In this document: positions 47,200-58,275 of the stretch, in pieces | Position numbering within the stretch: position 1 is the first letter of the stretch | Layout of the letters: each line of letters begins with the position of its first letter | Assembly: GCF_018812025.1 (NCBI RefSeq) | Contig: NC_063053.1 | Span: 14,674,623 to 14,738,622 of the forward strand | DNA length: 64,000 bases | Reading direction: 5' to 3' | Origin: Megalobrama amblycephala | Lineage: Eukaryota; Chordata; Actinopteri; Cypriniformes; Xenocyprididae | Notes under the pieces: model-generated | What the model was told of the DNA's origin: nothing | Seen by the model: the letters and a program-made list of their open reading frames with translations, nothing else | Databases searched by the model: none | Program-made: the position numbers and the translations under genes

Positions 47200-47530
47200 T
47201 CAATAGAAGACAAAAGAGAGCCTCGGTGAGAGACAGCAGCTGATTGGTGGAAGCGCTGACAGCCCCCTCCCAAAATGGGCGCCCCTCACAGCCCCTTCTA
47301 ATCCCACCCCTCGCTCCCAGTCGCTTGTTTTCCCCCCTAACTTGCATGCAGGCCAAAATACTTGCTTACTTCTCCACGCTACACTTCGTCCAGAGGACCT
47401 AAGAGTTTCAGAGCTTTGGACACGGCAGACGTTCGCAAGCCTGACTGACTAATGCGCCTTCTCCCTTTCCAGCTGCCAGAGAGTCAAGCCTTTGGAGCTA
47501 TCAATGACTTCTTTGTTTGGTTTGTTGCAG
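47200..47530 (+). promoter_or_regulatory. sorbs1: Possible internal sorbs1 promoter and alternative first exon
   Basis: GC-rich sequence with a reversed CCAAT box (TGATTGGTGG at about 47243) and a GC-box-like AAATGGGCGCCC near 47273, unusual in this AT-rich intron. An ATG at 47504 opens MTSLFGLLQ, which reads straight into SAPSFSPLE of the exon at 47531 without a splice. This would start a shorter isoform carrying the YKSVLEGG block and the SH3 domains. SORBS1 is known for multiple promoters and isoforms, but there is no transcript evidence here. Confidence 0.35.
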
Positions 47531-47580
47531 AGTGCCCCCTCTTTCAGCCCATTGGAAACATCTTCCGACCTACAGCAATA
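47531..47580 (+). CDS. sorbs1: sorbs1 exon (SAPSFSPLETSSDLQQ)
   Basis: A 50-nt exon after TTTGTTGCAG, donor GTAAGT at 47581. Entered in phase 0 it reads SAPSFSPLETSSDLQQ and leaves in phase 2, with TA joining C of the next exon to make Tyr. It corresponds to human SSAISPTPEISSETPGYIYSS. Both phases fit (39101 in, 50308 out). Confidence 0.7.
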
Positions 47581-50307
47581 GTAAGTCCATGCTTCTTTTT
47601 CCCCTCACAAATGTTCCTTTCCACCATTTTCTGACAGCCTTGTTGTATGTGGGTGTGTTGGTGTGTCTGTCTTGCTCTCCAGCCATCTATTCTCAGGCAG
47701 AGCTGTCACGGGGCTCTGGAGATTTCCCTCGTTTCCTTTTTCTGTTTCCTGAACGACCATTTGCAGTACAGGTTGCCCAGTGTAGGCGTTCGTGTGATGC
47801 ATGTTTGTAAGCATGTGTGCGTGCGTTTGTAGAGGAGAGGCCACGGATAGTGTGATGATTTGTTTTGTGCTGAAACTAGTGTCTGAAAATAAAGCCTGGA
47901 TGTTTTTTTAAGAGAGATAAGGGACCTCGTACCTCCGCCCATTCTGTTAGCAGAAATCCCCCAAATCTTAATGTGCTGTTTGTGAAGCACACAGCGAAGT
48001 GTCATTTTTTTTACTGACAGCTTTCCCTGTGGCATTGACGTGATCATGCCTTCACAACACTGATGTAACAGTTATATTATGTCTTTGAATTTGAAGACGT
48101 TTGCATTTGAACAAAATATATTTTTAATTTATTAAATCTTTATTAAAATATTATTTTTTTTAAATTTTAAAAAATATAAATATTAAAAAAATATATAATT
48201 TACAAAGAAAACATTTATTAATTTACATTTATTGATTTAGCAGACACATTTATCCGACATTTTATACATTTGTTTTTTATTTTATTTATTTTTTATTATT
48301 TTGAAGATTGAAGAGCTTGAAAAGTTCTTCAAATATTTTACTGTGCCAGTGGATTGAAGATTTAATTCTTAATGTTAATATTTGTATCATCTAAAGCATG
48401 CCCAACAAAAATACAATCAATTTAAAGCATTCTTTAAAAGCATTCTTTAACATAACTGGGTGTTTGAACAGTAAATAAACATATTCATTAGTTAAATCAG
48501 TTTAACATTTTTTTCCCGTGCTTCCTTTGCCAAATATGTAACAGTAAAACATAAAAAGGAATGAATGAATCTTTTGTGGTATTTACATTTCTCTTAAGAA
48601 TCTGTGGCACGTGGTTTTAGTGCGGTCTTCACTTTGGTGTGAGGATCTTTTTGATGTCTGGATGTGGAGTTTATTATTTTATCAAAAGGCACATGGTTTA
48701 GTTATAAACCAGGAGGCCAACTAGTGTTCAGCCAAAACACTAAACCAAAAATATGCTCTCATGACTTGAGGAATGTCTGAGAGACAAACCCTATGTAAGT
48801 GTAACCCTGAGAGAAACATAGTTTTACCTTATGGCTAACAGATCCTTGAAAAGGAGCTGGAAAAGCATGGAAATACTTCAGATTTTCTAATGGTCAGATA
48901 AATCTGGTAAGACCATCTCCGCTCCAGCAGTTGTCAGGCAGCTGCTCAGGTTCCTGAGTTTAAAGCCAGTGGCGTCTGGAATGACGTGTGCTCACCTCTT
49001 CTCACTTTTCCAGCGGAAAGCATCCCAAGGGTCATGTCATTCATGAGGACTTTATTATGTGTACAGTATAATGGAATAATTCAAAAACTTTGAGTCACAA
49101 GAACAGTGTCTTGTACGCCCACATAATTTTTGTTGAATAATTGGTATTTTATTGTTTCCAGCTATGAAAAAGTAGGAAAGTATGCTAGGGCCATTAGGAT
49201 TTTATTGGCATGTTGGCTAGTAACTGTTAATATGATTCCCTCTGAAAAAGAGCTGCAGCTGTATAGGACCATTGTCTGCGCATTTAAAATCCTTGTCATG
49301 GATAAATTCCCTCCCAAATCACTTAGCATGTAGCCCATGTGAGTCTGTTGTGTTAACCCTTATGTCTTATTTGGATTCTGGTCAGGCTGGTCTGGTTTGG
49401 GGTTTTGGGCACTTGTAAGCTGGTCAGGCTCTGAGACTAGCTAGACCAATTCAGTACAACTAAAACCATCATACATTTTTGTTTTTCAGCAGAGAATAGT
49501 CTGCTTAAAACATAGCAAGGCCTTACCGGACTCCATATCATTGTTTTATTGCATACAGGAAAGAGTCATATTGATAAGTAAGCATGTTATACTTTAACTT
49601 TCCCTATACCAACATAGACAACAGCTCATTATATGGCATACTGTACCTGACCCAAGACAACTTATTAAAGATGTGCATCCCTAAAGAACTTCTTACTTTC
49701 CTGTAAGCACATACTGTAGGTTTATTTGACTAACTGCTACATGTGGAAACCTTCAAGCATGTTTTTTTTTTTTTAAATGATGCCACACAGGCCTCTGAGG
49801 AATGTTCTGATAAGGGCCAGAGCAGCTGGTGCTGTCTCATCTATATCAAAGAGCAAACACAGCCTGACTAAAAACTTCTAAGACTGTTTTAAATTGTTTG
49901 GCAACATTACAAGTAAATTGAATATTCCTATTTTTTGCAATCACATATATATATTCTTTTTTTTTTTAAATTAGTAAAATAATGTAAATATGAATCACTT
50001 TAAAGTATATAATAATAATAGCAATAATAAACTCTTAAAAAAAAATGTGTATTGTAAGTGTTTGGTGAACATGTTTTTAAAGCGTTGATCATTGTAGCCA
50101 ATCACAGACACAACTGTTGAGCACGTGAACACAGTGGCCAATCAGAGGAGTTTAAGTTAGCCAGAATCCACTCAACAGCGCTCAAAAATGCTAAGGGGAA
50201 ATGCTGGTATCGTCACATCTTTAAAATTTCAGACATGAAATTCAGACATGTTACATGAATATGATGATTTATGTAAGTCACAGCCTCATATTTCTGTTTG
50301 TGCCCAG
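47581..50307 (+). other. sorbs1 intron
   Basis: AT-rich, particularly 48110-48300. No complete transposable element, exon or RNA gene was recognised. Frames on both strands at 47517-48047 have no domains. Confidence 0.5.
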
Positions 50308-50480
50308 CTCAACCTGTAAAGCAGGCGACAGTGAAGCAGAGAAGGACAGCTTGTCTGCCAGTGGGCAGGCAGCTTCAGAATGTGATCGGCACGTTTACAA
50401 GAGTGTCCTGGAGGGCGGCGACATCCCACTGCAGGGCCTGAGAGCGTTAAACAAGCGCCATCCCAGCACTTCTTCTAAAG
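50308..50480 (+). CDS. sorbs1: sorbs1 exon (YKSVLEGGDIPLQGL)
   Basis: Encodes STCKAGDSEAEKDSLSASGQ, AASECDRHVYKSVLEGGDIP and LQGLRALNKRHPSTSSK. The YKSVLEGGDIPLQGL motif is essentially identical to human SORBS1 (and shared with SORBS2). Acceptor TGTGCCCAG (ends 50307), donor GTAGGC at 50481; phase 2 in, phase 1 out. It can splice to 53444 or directly to 56917 in frame. Confidence 0.95.
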
Positions 50481-53443
50481 GTAGGCTTCCAGTCTGTTTT
50501 TATGTAAGTTGATTGAGAATCAAGTGTAATTCAGGTTTGAAATGATTTTGATTTAAGGAATTATAATCGATATATGATTAAAATCATACTACATTATTGT
50601 AAAGCCGATCCATTTGTTGCCCGTTGAGCCTTCTTCATTGGCATTTTCCACATTCCTTCCTTCACAATACCACACAAATAACACAGCTCATTTGTCTTTC
50701 TGTGTTTCGTTAATGCTGGCCATTTTTCACAGTTGACACATAACAGATGTCCGGTTTGACCTTTAGTCATTCACACGATGCCGGTCTGTTAGACAGAATG
50801 GGCACATGAGGTTTGGCTCAGTTGGGTGTCCAACTGCTTTAGAAGTGGGCCATGGTGTGGACAGTGAGAAAAGGGGGTGGACGTAGAGATTAATAGGGGG
50901 ATCTGATGGTAGACACTCACCCTGCAGAGGAGATAAACATGCAGCATGTTCAGGGGTGGTCAGGTATGAGGGGGTCAGCTGTCAGAGTGAGGTCATGAAT
51001 GGAATGCGAGCACATTTGACCCAGAGGATGGGCCGCTTGGGTCGGCAGGGGGGAGGAAAGCGGAACACACGAGGGCTGAAGATGACAACTGTATCCGTTA
51101 ATAGTTAACTTGAGCCACATGTTTAGACAGAGGCTTTGTTGACCACTGTGTGAAGATCTTTTTTTAACTATTGTTTCTGTCTGCTTTGAATTTCTAAGAC
51201 AACATGTTTTGCATACAGAACATACAATGCAGTGTATCTTGTTGTAACTTCATAAAGTTGTTTCTGAAAGGATAATCGAGTAAGTCCTCATTACTATCTG
51301 TACAATGATCCTGCTGTATTTTTGGCAATATACTGTGAATATCTATTAAGATTCTGCCTGTAATTCCTGTGGATAACAGCTGGTAACTTCACAGCACACA
51401 AGAGGTTTCTTTGGTGAGAAATCCCAAGACTTATGGAGCACTCAAGTAGTGTTTTCATAAGTTTATGACCACAGTGGGAGTAAGTGCCTGTCTTTAAGTG
51501 GTTTGGTGGAGTCTGTGATAGGTCAAAGAGAAAAGCGTATTGGCACATTTGGATAAACCTTCACAATAGGAAACAAATTATGCATTTGGTTGGACCAAAG
51601 TAAAGTGAATAATAATTTTTAGATGCACCGTCTTTCGGTGCATATGTCTCTTTAAAACAGTTTTTAAACATAAGAGTTACTGAGCAGGTCACATGAATTA
51701 TCATGGGAGTCACATGCATGTTGGAGGAGACGTTCCAATTGGCAGTTTAGTGGTATTTAGATTTATTGTCAACTGTAAGCTAAAGGTAGTTCAAACTGAA
51801 TTAGAAACTCTGCTTACACAGGAGAGTGTATTTTGGTTTTGTTTTGCAGTTTGCTAGAAGTAAAATCTCTAGTTGTTATATGATTTATTAATGACTTTAT
51901 CAGTCTCATAGACTTATATTTGTTTAAAAAAATGAACCATTGAATACTGATAGATTTGAATCTAAATAAGCACAATAAAATATTTCAAATATACTCTTCT
52001 TTTATGTGCTGTTCTTTTTAGTATAAGTAGTTTATTTTGCTTCCATATTTCTGCTTCTTAGCAGTTTAGTGTTTATTTTTCATTTGATTATTTTATGTTT
52101 TACCTTATATATATATACCTTTCTTACTCCAAAGTGCAAACCCTGGCCAGCAGCCGATTTCATTGGCCAACTCCATCATGCAGTCACCTGTCAAGTTCAG
52201 ACTTCATGGATTCAGTTCAGAGTTCAGTAATGCTGCTGTCTATCAGAATGTACTATCACCGCCATACTATGGTTAAAAGTAGGGTGGAGTGTTAAGGGGT
52301 GGATAGTATTTGTTACAAAGTTGTGAAGGCACTGTGATTGACATGACCAATGAAATCTTTAGAATCGGCTTCGGGGTGAGGTTTGCACTTAAAGGGTTAG
52401 TTCACCCAAAAATGAAATTACTCACCCTCATGTCGTTCCACACCTGTAAGACATTTGTTTATCTTCAGAACACAAATTAAGATATTTTTGATAAAATCCA
52501 ATGGCTCAGTGAGGCCTGCATTGCCAGCAAGATAACATTTTCAAATGCCCAGAAATCAGCTAAAGACGTATTTAAAACAGTTCATGTGACTACAGTGGTT
52601 CAACCTTAATGTTATGAAGCGACGAGAATACATTTTGTGCGGCAAAAAAACAAAATAACGACTTTATTCAACAATATTTAATGATGGGCGATTTCAAAAC
52701 ACCGCTTCATGAAGCTTTGAAGCTTAACGAATCTTTTGTTTCGAATCAGTGATTCGGAGCGTGTGTCAAACTGCCAAAGTCACGCTCTGTGGTGAACCAT
52801 TGAAATTTTGAAACACTTATTATTTAACGAAGCCTCGTTTACCATAATCATGTGACTTTGGCAGTTTGATACACGCTCCGAACCACTGATTCGAAAAAGA
52901 TTCGTAAAGCTTAGAAGCTTCATGAAGTGGTGTTTTGAAATCACCCATCACTAAATATTGTTGAAAAAAGTTGTTACTTTGTTTCTTTGGTACACAAAAA
53001 GTATTCTCGTTGCTTCGTAACATTAAGGTTGAACCATTGTAGTCACATGAACTGTTTTAAATACGTCTTTAACAGCTTTCTGGGCATCTGGAAGTGTTAA
53101 TTATCTTGCTGCAATGGAGGCCTCACTGATTTTATCAAAAATATTTTAATTTGTGTTCTGAAGATGAACAAAGGTCTTAAGGGTGTGGAACGACATGAGG
53201 GTGAGTAATTCATGACAGAATTTTTGGGTGAGCTATCCCTTTAACTGGTTTGGGATAAAAAAATACAATGTATTGCTCTCAAGATTTACACAGTTAAACT
53301 CAAGAGTTGAACCTGCTTGAATGCTCTAGATAAAATGGACTGACAAAATTGAGTTGAAATATTTATTTAGCAATTAATGTAACATTTCTTGTTGCTTTGT
53401 AATCTAATGCACTGTTTGTTCTGTTACCCTGCATGCCTGCCAG
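50481..53443 (+). other. sorbs1 intron
   Basis: Contains one full MITE (52393-53240). The remainder, including a moderately GC-rich stretch at 50760-51090, has no recognisable exon. Confidence 0.5.
52393..53240. repeat. TTAA-flanked palindromic MITE, 848 bp
   Basis: Starts AGGGTTAGTTCACCCAAAAA and ends GGTGAGCTATCCCT, TTAA on both sides (52389-52392, 53241-53244). Long arms with GATGGGCGATTTCAAAACAC pairing against GTGTTTTGAAATCACCCATC. It is in the intron before the large exon. Confidence 0.9.
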
Positions 53444-54775
53444 TGGATTATAAAGGTGGGAATGGCTGTATGATTTCACCCTGCTCTTCTGTAAATACTC
53501 ACTCAGTTCTTGCCACTAATGCACTAGCTTCTCAATATAAGACTAAAAAGTCCTTGTCCGCCGCCAAAGCCTGCATCCCTCAAATCCTTCCCTCCAAGTT
53601 TAAGCCCAAGCTATCACCCTCTACCGATGAGAGCCTGGAAAGACGGACCGAGCCTACACAACAGCGGCCCAAAGCACACAGCTGTGAGGATCTGCATCCG
53701 AAGGTCTGTGGCTCACAAAATGGAGATACGCAGGATGCCGATCACAGGTTAAATTCAGCTTGCATGGGTAATGGTTCACCTGAGAGCAGGAACCTTCATA
53801 AAAATGGACCTGTTATGGGATCTGTGAGGAGCACAGCTGAGTTCTCTGCCCTCTATCGAAACATGCACAAAATTCAGAGGCCGAGCTCCTTGGGCTCTAG
53901 CCCCCACGGTAGTGTCCGCTGCCTGGCTTCCTTTTTTGAGAAACCGGGGGACGACATTACCCTGGAGAGGACTGAGATCATCCCCCGGGATTCTGTTACT
54001 TTTCGGGTGATGGAGTTTGAGCGTATCATTCAGCGTTCGAACTGCGCGCCCACTCGCTCCGCCTCGATGCCCATTCTCCCTAGTAACCCAAGCCCTTCCC
54101 ACAGCCCTGTGCCGACCTGCTTTCTCCAGTCTGCTCTGTCAGCTGAGACTCTAGTCATACCAGAGCCCGCACATACTGAGGACTGTCCAACCATGAATAC
54201 AGAGGCCCAAACACCCAACGAGGAAGCTTCTGTGTCAGACGAGTGCCTGAACACCTCAAGAAAATTGGAAAACGAGGGCAAATCGGAGGAGAAAAACAGT
54301 TGCATTCATGATGCTGCCAAAGAGACGCCCTCCAGCAGTACCTCAGAACCCACAGGTCACCATCACCATGATCACTTCCCCTTCCACACCAAACAAAGCA
54401 AGTGTAAAGGCACCTGCCCCGCTTCCTACACACGTTTCACCACAATCCTCAGGCACGAGCGGCAACAGGCCAACACCCTGCAGGAGAAGAGGTGTGCTCC
54501 CCCAAGAAACTTGCTTCTGATGGGACCAGCCCCTTTCTCCTTACGGAGGTCGCTACACAGTCAACAGGCCAAAAAGACTAGCACTCTTTCCGCCATGAAG
54601 CCCATGGCCGGAGACCTCTTCTCGGCCAGGCCAAAGCCTGTGATTCCTCAACGGCTGTCCTCTTTGGAAGTGCTGGAGAGGCTCAGTAACGGAGAGAGCT
54701 CTCCCTGTGAGGGGTGCAACTCGGATGACCTCATGGATGTGGAGGGCTCAGAAGCCAGTAAAGATCACTCTGAAG
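53444..54775 (+). CDS. sorbs1: sorbs1 large central exon (about 440 codons)
   Basis: A single open frame of about 1.3 kb with a good acceptor (CTGCATGCCTGCCAG) that fits phase 1 from the exon ending at 50480 (VDYKGGNGCM...). The protein is Ser/Pro-rich and largely disordered, with conserved-looking islands: FSALYRNMHKIQRPSSLG, VTFRVMEFERIIQRSN, TRSASMPILPS, CKGTCPASYTRFTTILRHER (Cys pair plus His, a possible metal site) and LSSLEVLERLSNGES. Its position matches the large neuronal exon of SORBS2 (nArgBP2). The 3' border is unclear: phase-1 donors are GTAAAG after 54757 or GTGGCT after 54775. It probably is alternatively included, since skipping it keeps the frame. Confidence 0.8.
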
Positions 54776-55211
54776 GTGGCTATATTGAGAGTGTCATGAG
54801 TGTCAGATTGTCCACACTCATGTTCGGGCATGACTATGTCTGTGATCACTCATCTTCCTCCAGCCTTTCTCTCTCCTGTCTGCTCTTCTGTCATCACCGA
54901 GTGACTTTACTTTTTCCATTTCTTAAGTGTGCACTGTGTGGCCGATTTTGTGTGATTTGTAACTAGATTGGCATATTTCTGTTGTGTTGTGTTTAAGTGT
55001 GTTATGTTACTTTTTTATTCTCAGACTTCTACTTCAGCCATTTAGTATTATTTTTTTCATTGCCTTTGTAATACATTGTCCAGAATTAGCCACAAACTAT
55101 GACCAGACATAAATATAAACAGCAGATCAAAGAGTAAAGTCTTGGTAAAAAGTACAGTACCACCCTATAGAGTGCAACAGTGACTGACCCTTCAAAGCAT
55201 TCTTTAATAAA
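54776..55211 (+). other. sorbs1: Possible read-through terminal exon extension
   Basis: The large-exon frame continues to a TAG at 54964-54966, and an AATAAA lies at 55206-55211. The extra residues become pyrimidine-coded and hydrophobic (for example SLSLSCLLFCHHRVTLLFPF), which looks like intron rather than protein. Premature polyadenylation here would give an isoform without SH3 domains. This is speculative. Confidence 0.2.
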
Positions 55212-55296
55212 GTATAAGCATTTTTTTATTTGTTTATGTTTTTAATGTTTAATTTGAAGCAAAATGTAAACAAAACAACAAAGGTACTGTACTTAA

Positions 55297-55612
55297 AGGG
55301 ATAGTTCATCCAAAAAATGAAAATTATGTCATCACCCTCAAGTTGTTCCAAACCTGTATAAATTTAGTTGTTCTGCTGAACACAAAGGAAGATATTTTGA
55401 AGAAAGTTTTGCTTTGGGGTACCACTGACTTCCATAGTAGGAAAAAATAAAATACTATGGAAGTCAATGGTGCCCCAGAACTGTTCAATTTCGGACATTC
55501 TTCAAAATATCTTCCTTTGTGTTCAACAGAACAAAGAAATTCGTACAGGTTTGGAACTACCTGAGGGTGAGTAAATGATGACAGAATTTTCATTTTTGGG
55601 TGAACTATCCCT
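55297..55612. repeat. TTAA-flanked palindromic MITE
   Basis: Starts AGGGATAGTTCATCCAAAAA and ends GGGTGAACTATCCCT; TTAA at 55293-55296 and 55613-55616. Symmetric arms around AAATAAAATACTATGGAAGT. Close relative of the element at 650-934. Confidence 0.92.
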
Positions 55613-55757
55613 TTAAGTTGCTTTGTGAGGGAATGATGTACGCATTCCATGAAACACTGATATTTACGTAATTGAATCATAAACAGTGGTATATAATCAA
55701 ATATATATTTATAAAATTACATATATAAGAAGTTTATTAAAAATATTTCAAATTTAA

Positions 55758-56020
55758 AAGGATGGTTCACTCAAAAATGTCATGTCGTTCCTTACCTTTA
55801 TGACTTATTTCTTCTGTGGAGCATAAAAGAAGATGTTTTTCAGTATTGTGGTAATGTCTATACAATGGAAGTCAGTGGTCACTACAACTTTGGTTACCAA
55901 CACTTTTCAAAATATTGTCTTTTTTGTTCCACTCAAGAAAGAAAGTCATACAGGTTTGGAATGACATGAGCGTGAGAAAATATGAAAGAAGTTTGATTTT
56001 TTTGGTGACTATACATTTAA
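55758..56020. repeat. Degenerate TTAA-type MITE
   Basis: Left end AAGGATGGTTCACTCAAAAA, right end TTTTTTGGTGACTATACATT, with AATGGAAGTCAGTGGTCACT centrally. A diverged relative of the neighbouring element at 55297. Confidence 0.7.
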
Positions 56021-56916
56021 TGTTCTATGTATAGTGTTACTTTTGTAATATGACTGTTGCAATCTATTCTGTGGATCCCAGCCAGATTCCATTAATCCAT
56101 TATCGAGTAGTACTACATACCCGCAGTTCTGTTTTCATCCTACCACAGAATAATGATAAGAGCTGGAAACTGAGAGGAATTTTGGTGCAGGATTTGGTCA
56201 GCTTGAGAAAATATTTCAGACCTCACAAGTTATTCTTGAGCAGATGCATTTTGTACATTAAACAGACATTTAACATTGTTTCATGCACATAAAACTTGCA
56301 TCATACTGCAAAGCCTTTCACAGATTTGACCTGAAATTAGACAAATTCCATAGAAAAGTGTAAACCTAACATGAATCGGTTTTCACTTCAAGGTTCAGGA
56401 CCAGTGCATTCAAATGGCTATTATGGTTTTTTTTGTGTGTGTGTTTTGTTTATTATTTTGCATTTGTCACTTAATTTTCTATTTTCATATCTACATTATT
56501 CATATTATACTAGACAATTTTGAAAGGAATGTCAGAATGTTGTGTATTTTTACTATACTTTGTCAAGTTTTGATGCATGCAACTTTTTATTTTGTTTGAC
56601 CATGGCTTATGCTTATCCTGCAGATCTCAAAATACTTGCTTTATGCATAAACTATTGTAATGTTAAACTGTAAGATGTGTAAGCCATTGTATGTTCATGT
56701 AATTTTATTTATATTGTTTATTTATCATCTTTTGGTGTATTTGTGATCTTTCCAGAATGTCTATATCATCCCCATTGACATGCTCTATAAATGGATATTT
56801 CAAAGATATGAAGTGTTGTGCAATGCTTGAACCAAGACTGACTTGAATCATTGCACTTGTTCTTACTCTTATGTAATTTTGGCAACAGAAAGTGAATCCT
56901 GTGTTTTTTCAAACAG

Positions 56917-57002
56917 ACTCCGAATCCTCACATCCATTAAGCCAGGGAGACCATGGAGAGAACACAGACGAGGCTGTCCGGAAACGCTATGGAGATAAAG
57001 AG
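56917..57002 (+). CDS. sorbs1: sorbs1 exon (SESSHPLSQGDHGENTDEAVRKRYGDKE)
   Basis: Phase 1 in, phase 0 out. With G from the previous exon it reads DSESSHPLSQGDHGENTDEA and VRKRYGDKE, matching human DSESPRHFIPADYLEST then EEFIRRRHDDKE. The acceptor is strong (GTTTTTTCAAACAG, ends 56916); the donor GTGCCA (57003) is weak, yet the join to KILEEQRRLKREQEE is well supported. Confidence 0.88.
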
Positions 57003-57364
57003 GTGCCATGTTTGTTTTGACATTTTCTTCACACTGCAAACAAATCATTTTCTTAATTGCTATGTTTATGTACAACATATAAACATCCTTAAAACAAGAT
57101 AACTTTACTTGAGAAGGAAAAATATGACTTGTTTTCAGAGAGTATATCTTGAATTAAGTTTAATTTTCTGCCACACTGACATTTTTTAAGCATATATCTA
57201 ACATAAAATTATTGAGATTTTTATAAAACAATAAAAAAATTAAAATATGTAATTCATAATATATTTTATGAAAACAAGGCTCATTATTTTACACAATTTT
57301 TGTAAATTTATCTTGTTTTAAGAGTGTTTAGATATTTTTACTGGCAAAGTAAGATAAAAATAAA

Positions 57365-57372
57365 TGTGTGTG

Positions 57373-57422
<50 letters not shown>

Positions 57423-57435
57423 TATAATATAATAT
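57365..57435. repeat. TG/TA/CA microsatellite
   Basis: (TG)n, a long (TA)n and (CA)n in sequence, making a self-complementary tract that could form a cruciform. Confidence 0.95.
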
Positions 57436-57575
57436 AATTTAATATAATGATCTGATAATTAAGTAATTTTCAGATATATGGTGGATTTTAAAGCATGTTT
57501 TATGAAGACTTATTTTGCTGCTGTACAATGTGGTAAATTTGTAATAGTCAATTAAAAGCCTGTTTCTTTGTAAAG

Positions 57576-57740
57576 AAAATTCTGGAAGAGCAGAGACGGT
57601 TAAAGCGAGAACAGGAAGAGGCAGATACAGCTGCTCGGAGACACGCTGGGCTGGTTGTGACTCATCAGCAGTTCATTACGAATGATCGCTTTGGCGACCT
57701 GCTGGTTATTAATGAGAAAGAGAAGAGAAAAACCATAGAG
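57576..57740 (+). CDS. sorbs1: sorbs1 exon, charged helix (EEQRRLKREQEEAD)
   Basis: Encodes KILEEQRRLKREQEEADTAA, RRHAGLVVTHQQFITNDRFG and DLLVINEKEKRKTIE in phase 0, matching the optional human exon LLADQRRLKREQEEADIAA followed by RRHTGVIPTHHQFITNERFGD. Acceptor TTCTTTGTAAAG (ends 57575), donor GTGACA at 57741. It is predicted to be an alpha-helix immediately before SH3-1. Confidence 0.95.
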
Positions 57741-57879
57741 GTGACATATTTTCTCTCTTGTTATGCTTCAAATGATCTTGTTTGATGCTAACTGTCTTTT
57801 TATGAGTTGAAGAGAGCTGCTGTGATATAGTGGATTCAGTACTGTGAAAATGATGCTAATGGCCTCCTTTTGTCTGCAG

Positions 57880-57926
57880 AGAACTCCTGCTCTGGCACGA
57901 TTTGACTTCAGAGCAGAAAGTTTAAA
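57880..57926 (+). CDS. sorbs1: sorbs1 exon, start of SH3-1 (ALARFDFRAESLK)
   Basis: Encodes RTPALARFDFRAESLK; ARFDF is the ALYDF-type first strand of an SH3 fold. Acceptor TTTGTCTGCAG, donor GTAAGT at 57927, phase 0 in, phase 2 out. Confidence 0.94.
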
Positions 57927-58059
57927 GTAAGTGTCTCATAATTCAGTTTTTAAGGATGCCAAATCATCATGTGTTTGTAAATACCAGAATGTCTCTGACA
58001 TGTAAATGAATGGTTCTACATTATACAAATCTTGCCACATTTTGTTTCCCCTTTATCAG

Positions 58060-58174
58060 GGAACTACCATTTCAAAAGGGAGATATTGTATACATCTACC
58101 GGCAAGTTGATCAGAACTGGTTTGAGGGAGAGCATCATGGGAGAGTTGGAATATTTCCACGCAGCTACGTTGAG
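58060..58174 (+). CDS. sorbs1: sorbs1 exon, SH3-1 core (GIFPRSYVE)
   Basis: Encodes [38 protein letters not shown]. It contains the conserved SH3 features: the ELxFxKGD loop, tandem aromatic/Trp in QNWFEG, and the G-x-FP-xx-Y binding-surface motif. In mammals this SH3 helps bind vinculin. Donor GTACAT at 58175; phase 2 in, phase 0 out. Confidence 0.97.
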
Positions 58175-58275
58175 GTACATACTTTTTATCCTTTAGTATT
58201 GCTTTTTTTTTTGTATGTAAAAGAGTTTTCTGGTGTGCAGTAACACGTCTTACTTCTGTTATGCTGCTTTTCCAG

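Larger units (their letters stand above)
39102..47530 (+). other. sorbs1 intron, about 8.4 kb
   Basis: Contains an inverted repeat near 40140-40470, the three-level element nest at 40555-42590, a MITE arm at 43828, MITEs at 44433 and 46106, and a GC-richer promoter-like stretch at about 47200-47470. The stretches 39110-40130, 42600-43820 and 45020-46100 hold nothing I can assign. I searched by eye for the conserved IWDYTPGDC-encoding exon and did not find it. Confidence 0.6.

Noticed and set aside
47473..47530. Stronger-looking acceptor (CTCCCTTTCCAG) 58 nt upstream of the 47531 exon
   Set aside because: From the phase-0 exon at 39101 it would put the following exon (50308) out of frame with an immediate stop; kept only as part of the possible internal first exon.
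53776..54520. Several open frames in other frames and strands within the large exon
   Set aside because: Shadows of a GC-richer coding exon; the + frame from 53444 alone fits phases and has family-like motifs.
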